Assembly (NCBI GenBank): GCA_026004775.1
Contig: BPJU01000006.1
Location: 124,001-188,000, forward strand
Direction of reading: 5' to 3'
From: Pirellulaceae bacterium
GTDB lineage: Bacteria > Planctomycetota > Planctomycetia > Pirellulales > Pirellulaceae
DNA: 64,000 bases
The position numbers were made by a program, and so were the translations under genes. A model generated the notes under the pieces. It had not been told where the DNA came from and did not search any database. It worked only from the letters and a program-made list of their open reading frames with translations. This document shows positions 54,957 to 64,000 of the stretch, piece after piece (the first letter of the stretch is position 1; every line of letters starts with the position of its first letter).

Positions 54957-55933
54957 CAAGAACCTCCCTTGGCATCGCCACGACGTCGCACCAGGCGTCC
55001 CCGCCTCAGCCTCGCCTGGAGAAAATCGAACAGAGCCCATTCCAGTGGTGCATCGGTGGGCATCTCCCAATAATCGATACCCAATTGTGCGGAAAGCTGA
55101 GCCAAGGCTTTGGAATGGGCTTCAAATCGGCGGAGGTACTCCTCCCGTGCCACCTGGGGATCAACGTACAACTGCCGCCCGCTTTCCATATCAATAAAAA
55201 TCGAAGCCGACGAGAAAGGCAGGCGCCGTTCCGCCGGGTCGACCAGCCGGAAGATGATCACTTCATGCCCGCGTGTGCTGAGATAGGGCAGCGAACGTTG
55301 CAACATATCCACGGGTGCCAGGAGATCGGATATCAATACCACCAAACCGCGTTTGCTGGCCAGCCGCGCCAACTGCTCGATGGGGCCAACCAGATCTGTC
55401 TTGGCTCCTCGGGGCGGTTTTTCCAGCGACGCCAAGACGCGGTGCAAGTGCCCGGGCCGAAAGCGTGGCGGAATGTATTGGTCGACCTGCTCGTCGAAAG
55501 TCATTATGCCTACCGCGTCCCGCTGCAAGGAGAGAAAAAATGCCAGCGTGGCGGCGGCGGTCCGTGCGTAGTCGGCTTTCGTATACGAAAGCGACCCGTA
55601 CTGCATCGACTCACTCACATCCACCAGCAAATAACAGCGAAGATTCGTTTCGTCTTCGAAACGTTTCAAAAAATAACGGTCGCTGCGCGCATAAAGTTTC
55701 CAGTCCAAATAGCGCACGTCATCCCCGGGCGAATATTGCCGGTATTCGGTGAATTCCACCGAAAAACCGTGGTAAGGGCTGCGGTGCAGCCCGGAAAGAA
55801 ATCCTTCCACCACAGTCCGCGCCCGCAGCTCCAGGTTTTTTATCTTCATCAGAGCTTGCGGATCGAGCGCTGCGCCGGACGGCATCCCCCTGCCGGACGC
55901 GGAAACACGTGTGTGCAGCAATCCCGGAGTCAT
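54956..55933 (-). CDS. DUF58 domain protein (MoxR partner)
   Basis: A ~325-residue protein. The DUF58 signature is clear: ELRARTVVEGFLSGLHRSPY and EYRQYSPGDDVRYLDWKLYA, followed by a VWA-like domain (RCYLLVDVSESMQYG). DUF58 proteins are always coupled to MoxR ATPases and act as their presumed client or adaptor. ATG 55933 is preferred because family proteins begin just before the DPQALMKIKNLELRAR region; 55885 is an alternative. Upstream codons to 56083 read as non-conserved. The MoxR gene ends at 56105, about 170 bases upstream of this start. Confidence 0.87.
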   Translation of the reverse strand: MTPGLLHTRVSASGRGMPSGAALDPQALMKIKNLELRARTVVEGFLSGLHRSPYHGFSVEFTEYRQYSPGDDVRYLDWKLYARSDRYFLKRFEDETNLRCYLLVDVSESMQYGSLSYTKADYARTAAATLAFFLSLQRDAVGIMTFDEQVDQYIPPRFRPGHLHRVLASLEKPPRGAKTDLVGPIEQLARLASKRGLVVLISDLLAPVDMLQRSLPYLSTRGHEVIIFRLVDPAERRLPFSSASIFIDMESGRQLYVDPQVAREEYLRRFEAHSKALAQLSAQLGIDYWEMPTDAPLEWALFDFLQARLRRGRLVRRRGDAKGGS

Positions 55934-56104
55934 TGCGGCCTGTTGCTCCGTACCCTGAGATCCGTCGATCCGCAACACCGCATCGGCAAATCGCCTACAA
56001 CAGCAATGTCCCTTTTCTTTTTCCCGTCCCGCTCGCCCGGCAATTGCTCTCCGTCGAGCAACTATTCTGCCGGAGTAGCGCACGCCGGCGGGTAGCGGGC
56101 ATGC

Positions 56105-57118
56105 TCAGCTGAGTTTGCCGACGGCCGGTGGTTTGACATGCTCCAACAATCTCTCGATTACCTGCTCTACCGTAATTCCCTCCGCCTCAGCACGATAACC
56201 CACCAGAATTCGGTGCCGCAATGTGGCCGGTGCCAGCCGGCGGATGTCGGAAAGTGTCACGTGTGCCCGACCTTCCAGAAGAGCCAGCGCCTTGGCGCCC
56301 AAGATCAGGCACTGGGCGGCGCGCAGGCCGGCCCCCCAACTTACCCACTGGTTGATAAAATCCGGCGAGCCGCTCCGATGCGGCCTGCTGGCCGCCGCCA
56401 ATCGGACCGCGTACCGGATCAAATCTTCCGCCACCGGAACCTGCCGGACCACCGCCTGGAACCGCAATACGTCCTCACCGCTGAACAGAGGCTCGATTTC
56501 CTCGTGCTGCGTGCTGGTGGTGCGGCGTACCACCTCGATCTCCTCGTTTTCCGGCAGATAATCGATCAGCACATTGAACATGAACCGATCCAATTGGGCC
56601 TCCGGCAGCGGATAAGTACCCTCCATTTCAATCGGGTTTTGCGTGGCCAGTACAAAGAACGGTTCTTCCAGGGGATACCGCACTCCTGCGGCAGTCACCT
56701 GGTGTTCCTGCATCGCTTCCAGAAGCGCCGCCTGGGTTTTGGGAGGCGTGCGGTTGATTTCGTCGGCCAGGATCACATTCGCGAAGATCGGGCCTCGGAC
56801 AAACACCATCTTCCGTTCGCCTTCGGGGGTCTCCTGAAGGATTTCCGTCCCGGTGATGTCGGCCGGCATCAGATCGGGTGTAAACTGGATGCGCTGGAAT
56901 TTCAGGTGGAAGATCTGGGCGATGGACCGAACGAGCAGCGTTTTGGCCAGCCCGGGGGCGCCTGTCAATAAACAATGCCCGCCTGCAAACAGACAGACCA
57001 GCAGATGGGTGACCGCTTCTTCCTGGCCCACGATCACCTTGCGCAACTGCTCCTCGATCCGCTGTTTACCCGACCGCAACTGTTCGACGGCTTCCTGCTG
57101 AGCTCGATAGTCGTTCAA
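56105..57118 (-). CDS. MoxR-family AAA+ ATPase
   Basis: A 337-residue chaperone-like ATPase. Walker A is TGAPGLAKTLL and Walker B is ILADEINRTPPKTQAALLEA; sensor 1 lies in FVLATQNPIEMEGTYPLPEA, and a C-terminal lid domain follows (AHVTLSDIRRLAPATLRHRI). The start is TTG 57118, backed by GAGGAG eight bases upstream. MoxR ATPases assemble or activate partner complexes with DUF58 and VWA proteins, the genes that follow. The DUF4159 gene lies 58 bases upstream in the same direction. Confidence 0.93.
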   Translation of the reverse strand: MNDYRAQQEAVEQLRSGKQRIEEQLRKVIVGQEEAVTHLLVCLFAGGHCLLTGAPGLAKTLLVRSIAQIFHLKFQRIQFTPDLMPADITGTEILQETPEGERKMVFVRGPIFANVILADEINRTPPKTQAALLEAMQEHQVTAAGVRYPLEEPFFVLATQNPIEMEGTYPLPEAQLDRFMFNVLIDYLPENEEIEVVRRTTSTQHEEIEPLFSGEDVLRFQAVVRQVPVAEDLIRYAVRLAAASRPHRSGSPDFINQWVSWGAGLRAAQCLILGAKALALLEGRAHVTLSDIRRLAPATLRHRILVGYRAEAEGITVEQVIERLLEHVKPPAVGKLS

Positions 57119-57176
57119 TCGTTGCTCCTCATCTGCAACCGGCCTGATCTTATAATCTCATTCAAGACTCTTCCGA

Positions 57177-57995
57177 TCAATGTGTCATGGCATAAACCAC
57201 GATATTGATTCCCAGAGGATAGGACTTATTTTCCGCAAACTCATGAAAATACCATTCGTCCACTCCTTCCCGTTCCCATCCGTCCCCCAGGTCGGTGTTG
57301 TGGCAGATAAACACCATCATTCGTCCCCGGTCATCATAGATGGCGCGGTAGTGAGGCTCGCGAGCATCCGGCCGCTCCCATGTAATCCCGTAAGGTCGGC
57401 CCCGCAGCGCGACGTGGATACTGGGCACCTGAGGTTTTTCTTTCAAATCGTAAACACAGTGGAATATCGCGTGCTCTAACGGCACATCGACCGGCTCCCG
57501 GTCCGGAAAAACTCTCTTGATCTCACGATAAAATGTGTACCACTCATATTCACCCCAGAAATCGTCTACCATCAGAAAACCGCCGCTCAGAAGATATTTT
57601 CGCAACCCGACCACCTCCTCTTCGGTCAATTCCATATCACCCGGCTCGATAAGATATAAGAACGGATAATCATGAATCCGCGGATCGGTCAATTCCAGCA
57701 CGATTGGATTGGGATTGACTTTAAGTGAGGTAAGTTGTTGGAGCCGGAAGGAAAAATTCAGATCGCTGTCCGGATAATCCGTCGCCCACTTGCCCCACCG
57801 CCAGCCGTCGGTGGACGAGGTGTATTTGACACGCACGAAGGTAAAGGTGTCGTGGATGAAGTGTGGATCGACGTGCCATTCCGGCACTCCGTTTCGGTCG
57901 AAAGTGGCACTGCGCCGGCCTCGCTGGCCATGACCTGGCACGGCCAGGCAGACGGCTAACAGCAACACCAGGATATGGCAGCAGCGGGAATTCAT
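57177..57995 (-). CDS. DUF4159 domain exported protein
   Basis: A 272-residue protein with a signal peptide (HILVLLLAVCLAVPGHG). The DUF4159 core is FTFVRVKYTSSTDGWRWGKW, DYPFLYLIEPGDMELTEEE, and GGFLMVDDFWGEYEWYTFYR, a Rossmann-like fold often placed beside MoxR/Bat genes. Its ATG 57995 overlaps the stop of the upstream peptidase gene (ATGA). The function is unknown; the C-terminal NIVVYAMTH is conserved in the family. Confidence 0.85.
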   Translation of the reverse strand: MNSRCCHILVLLLAVCLAVPGHGQRGRRSATFDRNGVPEWHVDPHFIHDTFTFVRVKYTSSTDGWRWGKWATDYPDSDLNFSFRLQQLTSLKVNPNPIVLELTDPRIHDYPFLYLIEPGDMELTEEEVVGLRKYLLSGGFLMVDDFWGEYEWYTFYREIKRVFPDREPVDVPLEHAIFHCVYDLKEKPQVPSIHVALRGRPYGITWERPDAREPHYRAIYDDRGRMMVFICHNTDLGDGWEREGVDEWYFHEFAENKSYPLGINIVVYAMTH

Positions 57996-60622
57996 GGCAA
58001 ATTGTCCCCCGTAGATTGCGAACGGTCGCGGGTGCCGTCCGGGAGTTTATCACTTTCCTCGCGAACCAATTCCCACAACAGCCGCTGCGCGGCTCGGAAA
58101 CGCGGCGCCTCTTCCAGAGCCTGGAGTGCATGGCGTTTGGCGCGAGCCGCGTCCCCCAGTTCGCGGTATCGTTGAGCCAGCTCGAAATGCAACTGCGCCG
58201 GATCGCCCGGCTCCATGGCAAGCAGCGCTCGCAATGCAGCCACTTCCTCATGGGGCAGCCCCAATTTTCGTGCTGCTTCCGCACGCCATTCCTGTAGATC
58301 GCTCCGCACCGGCTGCACGGCCAGGGCCCGCTGCAACTGCTGGTAAAATGCCGGCCAGTTGCCGTCGGCACGAGCCAGTTCCATTAGGCGGATGTAGACA
58401 TCCAGAGCATCGTCACGGTGTTCGGCAATCCGTTCCAGACCGCGTCGCTCACCCGCCGAATCGCCCAGCGCACGACATGCCGTGGCATAAAGCGCCGCCG
58501 GCGAGTCACCGGCCACATAATCCGGACACCGATCCAACCAGGGCTCCAGCAGTTGCCGGGCTTCCTGCCATTGCTGCTCTGCTATGAGACGACGCGCTTT
58601 TTCCTTTACCGCAAACCAACTCTCCCCGTGCCTTTCCATCCATTCTTGCAACCGATCCCGATCCGCCCGCACCCGCTCGTCCGGCTCCGACCAATCCACA
58701 CCCGCACCGTAGTTCTCAGCCATGCGGCGCGCATAATCGCGAAACTGTTGGTCCAATTCTTCCAGCCCCGCCGTATGCCGCTGCAACGCCTCGTTAATCG
58801 GAACACCGTTTCCCAGCTCGTCCAACACCAACAGCACCGCTCGGTGGCCAAACCGTTCCACCAAGAACTCCACTACCAGTGACGCCTGATAATAAGCAAA
58901 CTGCAAATCCGCCGGCGATTCGGGCTGCAGGAATGCCGTGTTCATCTGGGCAATCGGCGTAAGCTCTCCGGACAATATCCGCTTGCGATATTCAGGATTC
59001 ATCCGTTGCCCCCACGAGCGCCCGGCTTGACGCTCTTCGTAAACGGAAATCCCTTCAGAAAGCCAGCGAGGCATCTTGTTGCGCGTTTTGTGCAGTGTCA
59101 CCGCATGACAGAATTCATGCCACAATACCGACTGCCAATTGGACGGCGACGCACCTTGAGCTGCCGGGCTGTTGGCCGTAATCACGCGGCCGAAACAGAC
59201 TCCCAGGAAACCTTCACCCCCCGGCAGTCCAAACGTCCGTATAGCGAAGTCTGCCTGCTCCGGGAAAATCTCGATTATTACCGGCTCGGAAAAGACAACT
59301 TCATACTTGCCGGCAAGCTCCTCATGAGCACGTTCCAGAAGTTGCCGTACCTCGTCTCCATACACTTCCGCTTCGCTCTTGTCCATGCGGATCCGCAAGG
59401 CGCCTTGTTCGATGGTACGAAATGTCTCTAATCTCTCGGATAACTTCACCAGATTGTGAGCCACCACGTTGTATGGATCTTTTCGAAAAACTTCCGCGAT
59501 CAGTTGCCAGCCTTCGGGAGCCCCCAGGCGCATCAGGTCCAAAGCCAGCTGAAACTGGGCAGGCAGGTAGTCCGGATCCATCTTCAAAGCGCGCCGCTGA
59601 TGCTCGGCACCGTCGGCAAATCGATAATGTTGCGACAGTTTCTTGCCGATCAGCCAGTCGACGCGAGGGTTCAGTGGCCACCAGCCCAGAGCGACTCGCC
59701 GAAAGAACCCTTCGGCGTCGTGCTGGGCATTCAGATGAGCCACCACGGCTCGCAGCGCCCATAACTCGGCACATTCCGGATTGACCTTTTCAACCTCCTC
59801 AAGCAGCTTCTCGGCCTCCTCATACCGCTCGGCGTCGATATGCCGTTCGGCCATCCACAGCAGCGCCGGGACGTAAGAAGGATTTCGGTTAAGCAGTCTT
59901 TCCAGAAATTCTTCGGCGGCTTCCGGCTGACTAGGGGCCAACGCTTCGACCAGTCCGAACAAAGCATCGGGGTGTTCGGGAGCAATCTGGAGCGCTTTGC
60001 GGAACTCCTGAGCAGCCACCCGGTAGTCGTGCTTTTCCAGGGCCAGTTGGCCGGCGGCCAGATACGGGTCAACGAGGTCCGGACGCGACTTCTTGGCCTG
60101 ATCGAAGAAGATCTCCAGTACCTGCCTTGGTTCGGCACCTTCGGCCAGCAGGAAGCGTCCCACCGCGACGCGGGCAGCGGCATCCGAATAGATATACGGG
60201 TATTGCTGGATAAGGCGGGCCAATTCCGTGCGCAGGCGGTCCGCTTCGGCAGTAAAACCTGTTTGGCGCAACAACTGGATTCCCAGCCACCGCAGGCGAG
60301 GGCTGGTGCTGTAGCGTTTTAAAGCGGCATCGAGCGTTTCCAGGGCTGGCAGGTAGAGGCCTTGAGCCGCTTCGGCCTGGATTTTGAGCAGCCGCCAGTT
60401 TTCATTCCACTCCCCCGATTCAATCGCCTCCTGGCATGCCTGGACACACTCGCCATACTTGCCGCCAAGATACGACTCCAGAGCCTGCTGATAGTCGGCT
60501 GCCGGTGCTGCGCTAGCTACAGCGATCAGCAGAGCCGCAAACGATGCAGCAATGGTAACGCCCCGCCCGGCAACCAGACGTCTTTTCGCTTCATTCCCAA
60601 GGCCCGGCACAGTTTTCCACAT
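57992..60622 (-). CDS. TPR-rich protein with HExxH gluzincin (peptidase MA-like) domain
   Basis: An ~876-residue exported protein. ATG 60622 puts the signal segment (VTIAASFAALLIAVASAAPA) nearer the N-terminus than the alternative ATG 60673. Tetratricopeptide-type helical pairs cover residues ~50-430 and again the last ~200. The middle contains the zinc motif LWHEFCHAVTLHKTR (His502, Glu503, His506) with LSEG (Glu523) as the probable third ligand, as in peptidase MA-like gluzincins. It heads the cluster and overlaps the DUF4159 gene by four bases. The likely role is periplasmic proteolysis or, if inactive, a scaffold. Confidence 0.75.
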   Translation of the reverse strand: MWKTVPGLGNEAKRRLVAGRGVTIAASFAALLIAVASAAPAADYQQALESYLGGKYGECVQACQEAIESGEWNENWRLLKIQAEAAQGLYLPALETLDAALKRYSTSPRLRWLGIQLLRQTGFTAEADRLRTELARLIQQYPYIYSDAAARVAVGRFLLAEGAEPRQVLEIFFDQAKKSRPDLVDPYLAAGQLALEKHDYRVAAQEFRKALQIAPEHPDALFGLVEALAPSQPEAAEEFLERLLNRNPSYVPALLWMAERHIDAERYEEAEKLLEEVEKVNPECAELWALRAVVAHLNAQHDAEGFFRRVALGWWPLNPRVDWLIGKKLSQHYRFADGAEHQRRALKMDPDYLPAQFQLALDLMRLGAPEGWQLIAEVFRKDPYNVVAHNLVKLSERLETFRTIEQGALRIRMDKSEAEVYGDEVRQLLERAHEELAGKYEVVFSEPVIIEIFPEQADFAIRTFGLPGGEGFLGVCFGRVITANSPAAQGASPSNWQSVLWHEFCHAVTLHKTRNKMPRWLSEGISVYEERQAGRSWGQRMNPEYRKRILSGELTPIAQMNTAFLQPESPADLQFAYYQASLVVEFLVERFGHRAVLLVLDELGNGVPINEALQRHTAGLEELDQQFRDYARRMAENYGAGVDWSEPDERVRADRDRLQEWMERHGESWFAVKEKARRLIAEQQWQEARQLLEPWLDRCPDYVAGDSPAALYATACRALGDSAGERRGLERIAEHRDDALDVYIRLMELARADGNWPAFYQQLQRALAVQPVRSDLQEWRAEAARKLGLPHEEVAALRALLAMEPGDPAQLHFELAQRYRELGDAARAKRHALQALEEAPRFRAAQRLLWELVREESDKLPDGTRDRSQSTGDNLP

Positions 60623-60882
60623 GCTCGCCTGCCGATCAACAATAGGCTCCGTGCGGAAGCTCGGCCTTCCCATCCAAGTCGTATTATTTATAAACCGCCG
60701 GCGTGGGACTATAGTACCGATCGGTTCAAGATCCGAAGGGTGGAAACTGGCACACCGGGTAGCCAGCTGCTATAGTGAGCAACGGTGAGGTGCGCGAGCG
60801 CGTGGTGGCCGGCAACCTGTGTCCTTAGGGCGCAACTTTCCGGCTCGGAACAAGCGACGGCGCTCCTTGGGGAGAAGTAGCG

Positions 60883-62496
60883 ATGAAGTGGCTCAGCAGG
60901 CCGTGGGTACTCGTTCTGTGGGCATCTGCATTGCCCGCACTCGTACAGGCATCGGATTTTACGCTGCGGCTGCGTTATCGGGAAGAAACCAATCCCAACA
61001 GTGGTCGATACCACGTCCGCTACCGGACCGAACATTGGCAGGCCTCTCAGACAGCCGTCATCGTTTGTGATATGTGGGATCTGCATCACTGCTTGAACGC
61101 CGTACGGCGTTGCCGCGAAATGGCGCCTCGCATGAACCAGGTATTAGCGTATCTGCGCGACGCCGGTGCGGCCGTGATTCATGCGCCCAGCGGATGCATG
61201 GAGTTTTATCGAGAACACCCGGCACGTCTCCGCGCCCAACAAGTGCCGAAAGCGCGCAATCTGCCCGCCGAAATCGGTTCCTGGTGCCACAAGATTCCCG
61301 CCGAAGAGCGCGGCCCGTACCCGATCGACCAGTCCGACGGCGGCGAAGATGATGATCCATTCGAACACGCTGCCTGGGTGCAGATTCTCCAGCAGATGGG
61401 GCGCAACCCGCGCGCTCCCTGGACGCGACAATCAGAACTGTTGGAAATCGACCCGCAGCGTGATTACATCAGCGATCGAGGTGAAGAGATTTGGAGTATT
61501 CTGGAAGCGCGAGGCATCCACAATGTCATCCTTGTGGGCGTACATACCAACATGTGCGTGCTGGGCAGGCCGTTCGGCCTGCGAAACATGAGCCGATACG
61601 GCAAGAATGTCGTGCTCATGCGCGATATGACCGACACCATGTATAACCCGAATCGCGCTCCGTATGTCAGCCATTTCACCGGGACAGATCTGATCGTAGA
61701 ACACATCGAAAAATTCGTATGTCCCACGATCACATCCGATCAGTTGCTGGGCGGAGAACCGTTCCGGTTTTCAGCCGACCGCCGGCCCACACTCACCATT
61801 CTCTGCTCGGAACCTGAATACCATACCGAGCGCACGTTACCGCCCTGGGCTCTAGAGGAATTGGGAAAAGAGTTTCGCGTGATGGTTGTTTACGGAGAGG
61901 ATTCGGATGGAAATCGGATGCCCGGTTTGCACGAGGCTTTGCGGGAAGCGGATGTGGTGTTGATGAGCGTGCGCCGCCGGGCACTGCCCGCGGAGGATAT
62001 GGCCGCTTTGCGCGCCTATCTGGATGCCGGCAAACCGGTGGTCGCCATCCGCACCAGCAGCCACGCATTTTCGTTACGAGGTGCGTCACCGCCTGAGGGA
62101 CATGTCACCTGGGAAACTTGGGATCCGGAGATCTTGGGAGGTAATTACACCGGACATTATCCGGCCGGTCCGGTCACCTCGATCCAATCGGCCCCCGAAG
62201 CTTCCGGTCATCCGATTCTGGAAGGAGTCGATGTCGAAGCGCTGGTGGGCCGCGGCTCGCTCTATAAGGTTCGTCCGCTTCGCCCGGGCACCGTGCCTTT
62301 ATTGCTCGGGACTATTCACGTCGAAGGGATGGCGGTGGAGCCGGAGCCGGTGGCGTGGACATATTTGACCCCGGCCGGCGGAAGAGTTTTTTACACATCA
62401 TTGGGACACGAAGGAGATTTCACACAACCGGCCTTTCGCCTTTTGCTGGCCAATGCCGTTCGATGGGCGGCAGGGCGGATAGCCTATCAACATTGA
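60883..62496 (+). CDS. Isochorismatase-like / ThuA-like fusion protein
   Basis: A 537-residue protein with a signal peptide (WVLVLWASALPALVQA). Residues ~50-280 form a cysteine-hydrolase (isochorismatase-superfamily) domain: Asp63 in AVIVCDMWD, a Lys-containing middle region, and Cys225 in HTNMCVLGRPFG. Residues ~300-530 resemble the ThuA/trehalose-utilisation domain (amidotransferase-like fold; VDVEALVGRGSLYKVRPLRP and RVFYTSLGHEGDF). The known families act on amides and glycosyl or sugar compounds; the joint substrate is unknown. GGAGAAG stands before ATG 60883. Confidence 0.8.
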   Translation: MKWLSRPWVLVLWASALPALVQASDFTLRLRYREETNPNSGRYHVRYRTEHWQASQTAVIVCDMWDLHHCLNAVRRCREMAPRMNQVLAYLRDAGAAVIHAPSGCMEFYREHPARLRAQQVPKARNLPAEIGSWCHKIPAEERGPYPIDQSDGGEDDDPFEHAAWVQILQQMGRNPRAPWTRQSELLEIDPQRDYISDRGEEIWSILEARGIHNVILVGVHTNMCVLGRPFGLRNMSRYGKNVVLMRDMTDTMYNPNRAPYVSHFTGTDLIVEHIEKFVCPTITSDQLLGGEPFRFSADRRPTLTILCSEPEYHTERTLPPWALEELGKEFRVMVVYGEDSDGNRMPGLHEALREADVVLMSVRRRALPAEDMAALRAYLDAGKPVVAIRTSSHAFSLRGASPPEGHVTWETWDPEILGGNYTGHYPAGPVTSIQSAPEASGHPILEGVDVEALVGRGSLYKVRPLRPGTVPLLLGTIHVEGMAVEPEPVAWTYLTPAGGRVFYTSLGHEGDFTQPAFRLLLANAVRWAAGRIAYQH

Positions 62497-62576
62497 CCGG
62501 ACGGAAAGTCAGGCCAAAGGCGATCGTACGCGGTACAAGAATGGCGATCCGGCCTTTGATACTTAGGGGCAGAATC

Positions 62577-63482
62577 ATGCACGTAGCAATCACCGGCGGT
62601 TACGGGCTGGTTGGACGGGCACTCCAGCAGCAACTCCGGCAAGCAGGGCATACTGTTTCCATTATTACGCGGCACCCGCGTTCCGAGCAGGATATTCCGT
62701 GGAATCCGGAAGAGAGTTTCTTGCCGATCGAGCGTCTGGCTTCGGTCGAGGTCGTATTTCACCTGGCGGGCGAAAATATCGCATCGGGCCGCTGGAACGC
62801 CGCAACTCAGGCGCGGATTCGGGACAGCCGGGTCCGCGGCACGCAACTCATAAGCTCCACAGTCGCTCAATTAGGCTCTGCTCCCGCCTTGATCTGTGCG
62901 TCGGCCATCGGTTATTACGGGGACAGAGGGGATGCGTGGTTAGATGAGGCGGCCGGGCCGGGTGAAGGATTCCTGGCCGATGTCTGCCGGCAATGGGAAC
63001 AGGCGGCCGAACCGGCACGGCTGGCCGGGCTGCGCGTGGTGCATATGCGGATCGGCGTGGTGCTCGCCATCGAAGGCGGAGCACTTGCCAAAATGCTCCT
63101 GCCCTTCCGGCTGGGTCTGGGAGGACGCATCGGCAGCGGGCGGCAATACTGGAGCTGGATCGAATTGTCCGATTTGGCGGCCATGATGGTGTTTGTGATG
63201 GAGCACGCGGAGCTTTCCGGACCCGTCAACGCCGTGGCACCTCAGCCGGTTACCAACCAGGAATTCACACGCACTTTGGCTCGAGTGCTTCGCCGACCTG
63301 CCTTCCTGCCGATGCCGGCCTGGGCGGCACGCCTGGCACTGGGCAAGATGGCCGACGAACTCCTGCTGGCCAGTACGCGCGTCTCCCCTGCCAAAATCCG
63401 GGCGGCCGGGTATGCTTTTCGTTTTGAACAGCTCGAGCCGGCCCTGCGCCATGTATTGGGCCGCCCAGCCCCGGCAGAATAG
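62577..63482 (+). CDS. TIGR01777-family NAD(P)-dependent epimerase
   Basis: A 301-residue SDR-fold protein. It opens MHVAITGGYGLVGRAL (GxxGxxG nucleotide-binding loop) and continues with VVFHLAGENIASGRW, CASAIGYYGDRG and the family's C-terminal LPMPAWAARLALGKMADELL. TIGR01777/SDR39U1 proteins (YfcH-like) are nucleotide-sugar-epimerase-like with no firmly known substrate. ATG 62577 is chosen because AGGGGC lies ~8 bases upstream and the domain begins there; longer in-frame starts add a non-conserved leader overlapping the upstream gene. Confidence 0.88.
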   Translation: MHVAITGGYGLVGRALQQQLRQAGHTVSIITRHPRSEQDIPWNPEESFLPIERLASVEVVFHLAGENIASGRWNAATQARIRDSRVRGTQLISSTVAQLGSAPALICASAIGYYGDRGDAWLDEAAGPGEGFLADVCRQWEQAAEPARLAGLRVVHMRIGVVLAIEGGALAKMLLPFRLGLGGRIGSGRQYWSWIELSDLAAMMVFVMEHAELSGPVNAVAPQPVTNQEFTRTLARVLRRPAFLPMPAWAARLALGKMADELLLASTRVSPAKIRAAGYAFRFEQLEPALRHVLGRPAPAE

Positions 63483-63544
63483 GGTATGCTGCCGTTGTGG
63501 ATGCCTGAGCGATCGTGGCCGATTTGGTTGTGTGAGTCTGCGCT

Positions 63545-64000
63545 GTGAACATACCGACCAACCGGAAAATAGTGATCATCGGCGGTGGCATCGTGGGATT
63601 GGCCACCGCCTACCAGATTACGAACCGCTTGCCGAACCTGGTGCCAATTGTTTTGGAAAAAGAACCCGATGTGGGTATGCACCAATCGGGCCACAACTCA
63701 GGAGTACTTCACTCCGGAATCTACTATAAACCGGGGTCATTGAAAGCCACCAATTGCCGCGAAGGCAAGCGGATGATGGAACAATTCTGTCAGGAAAACG
63801 GCGTGCCGTATGAGATCTGCGGCAAGGTGATTGTGGCCGTCGACGACGAAGAGGTACCGCGGTTGAAAACGATTTTCGAGCGCGGGCAGCAAAATGGTGT
63901 CGTCTGTCGATGGATTGGGCCGGACGAGCTTCGCGAGTTGGAGCCGCACGCCAGCGGCGTTCAGGCGATCCACGTTCCAGAGGCGGGAATCGCTGACTTT
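63545..64000 (+). CDS. lhgO: L-2-hydroxyglutarate oxidase, partial
   Basis: The first ~152 residues of an FAD-dependent oxidase that converts L-2-hydroxyglutarate to 2-oxoglutarate; the rest lies beyond the window. The N-terminus has the FAD dinucleotide-binding loop [17 protein letters not shown], and the LhgO/DAO-type stretch [20 protein letters not shown] follows. GTG 63545 is the start used, at the beginning of the family's N-terminus; no strong ribosome-binding site is seen. The gene follows the epimerase in the same direction after 62 bases. Confidence 0.9.
   Translation, partial: MNIPTNRKIVIIGGGIVGLATAYQITNRLPNLVPIVLEKEPDVGMHQSGHNSGVLHSGIYYKPGSLKATNCREGKRMMEQFCQENGVPYEICGKVIVAVDDEEVPRLKTIFERGQQNGVVCRWIGPDELRELEPHASGVQAIHVPEAGIADF

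Noticed and set aside
54914-56095. A 393-codon plus-strand frame opposite the DUF58 and BatA genes
   Set aside because: It overlaps two confidently recognised genes on the other strand and its translation is low-complexity without any domain.

Overview
The window is bacterial chromosome of planctomycete type, most like the Pirellulales; this is inferred from gene families, not from a search. The clues are a DUF1549/DUF1553 cytochrome protein coupled to a DUF1501 protein, a PVC-type dehydrogenase with a C-terminal haem domain, secreted sulfatase and Gfo/Idh/MocA genes, a methanopterin-type C1 enzyme (Mch), an enlarged ribosomal protein L17 and a long MoxR/DUF58/BatA operon. No rRNA gene, CRISPR array or transposase gene was seen.

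Left part (1-8.1 kb): the tail of a type I-G (formerly I-U) CRISPR-Cas operon on the minus strand (a Csb3/GSU0052-like subunit cut by the window edge, and a Cas3 with a C-terminal HD domain), a vapBC toxin-antitoxin locus with a broken toxin, then a ceramidase / PVC dehydrogenase / cytochrome c fusion. 8.2-13.3 kb: a cytochrome-DUF1549-DUF1553 gene translationally coupled to a DUF1501 gene. 13.3-25.1 kb: tRNA-Gln, pckA, a Tat-exported oxidoreductase, a DtxR/MntR-type repressor divergent from mch, a stand-alone Cas6-like gene, a sulfatase with a CehA/McbA-type metallohydrolase, and a phosphatase-methyltransferase fusion.

25.4-28.2 kb: rpmJ-rpsM-rpsK-rpoA-rplQ, without rpsD between rpsK and rpoA. 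28.3-36.0 kb: a MaoC-like protein, two small membrane proteins, rsmE, a small secreted protein, a ~945-bp non-coding island bounded by 28-bp inverted repeats, a TIM-barrel epimerase-like gene and a large secreted protein. 36.1-42.0 kb: an hsp20-lon heat-shock pair in which lon carries two apparent +1 frameshifts, an ECF-like sigma factor with anti-sigma-like and lipoprotein partners, and a small lipoprotein gene followed by a clear intrinsic terminator.

42.3-60.6 kb: a CHAT-domain protein convergent with an eight-gene minus-strand cluster. Reading from 60.6 kb down, this holds an HExxH peptidase with TPR-like repeats, a DUF4159 protein, a MoxR ATPase, a DUF58 protein, a BatA/VWA membrane protein, a very Gln-rich coiled-coil membrane protein, a second VWA membrane protein and a legumain/caspase-like protease. 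Many junctions are ATGA or TGATG overlaps, so most of the cluster is probably one co-translated envelope system. 60.9-64 kb: an isochorismatase-ThuA fusion, a TIGR01777-type epimerase and the start of lhgO.

The observations most worth following are the MoxR/Bat operon ending in a caspase-like protease beside a CHAT protein, the inverted-repeat-bounded non-coding island, the doubly frameshifted lon, the orphan Cas6-like gene and the decayed VapC.
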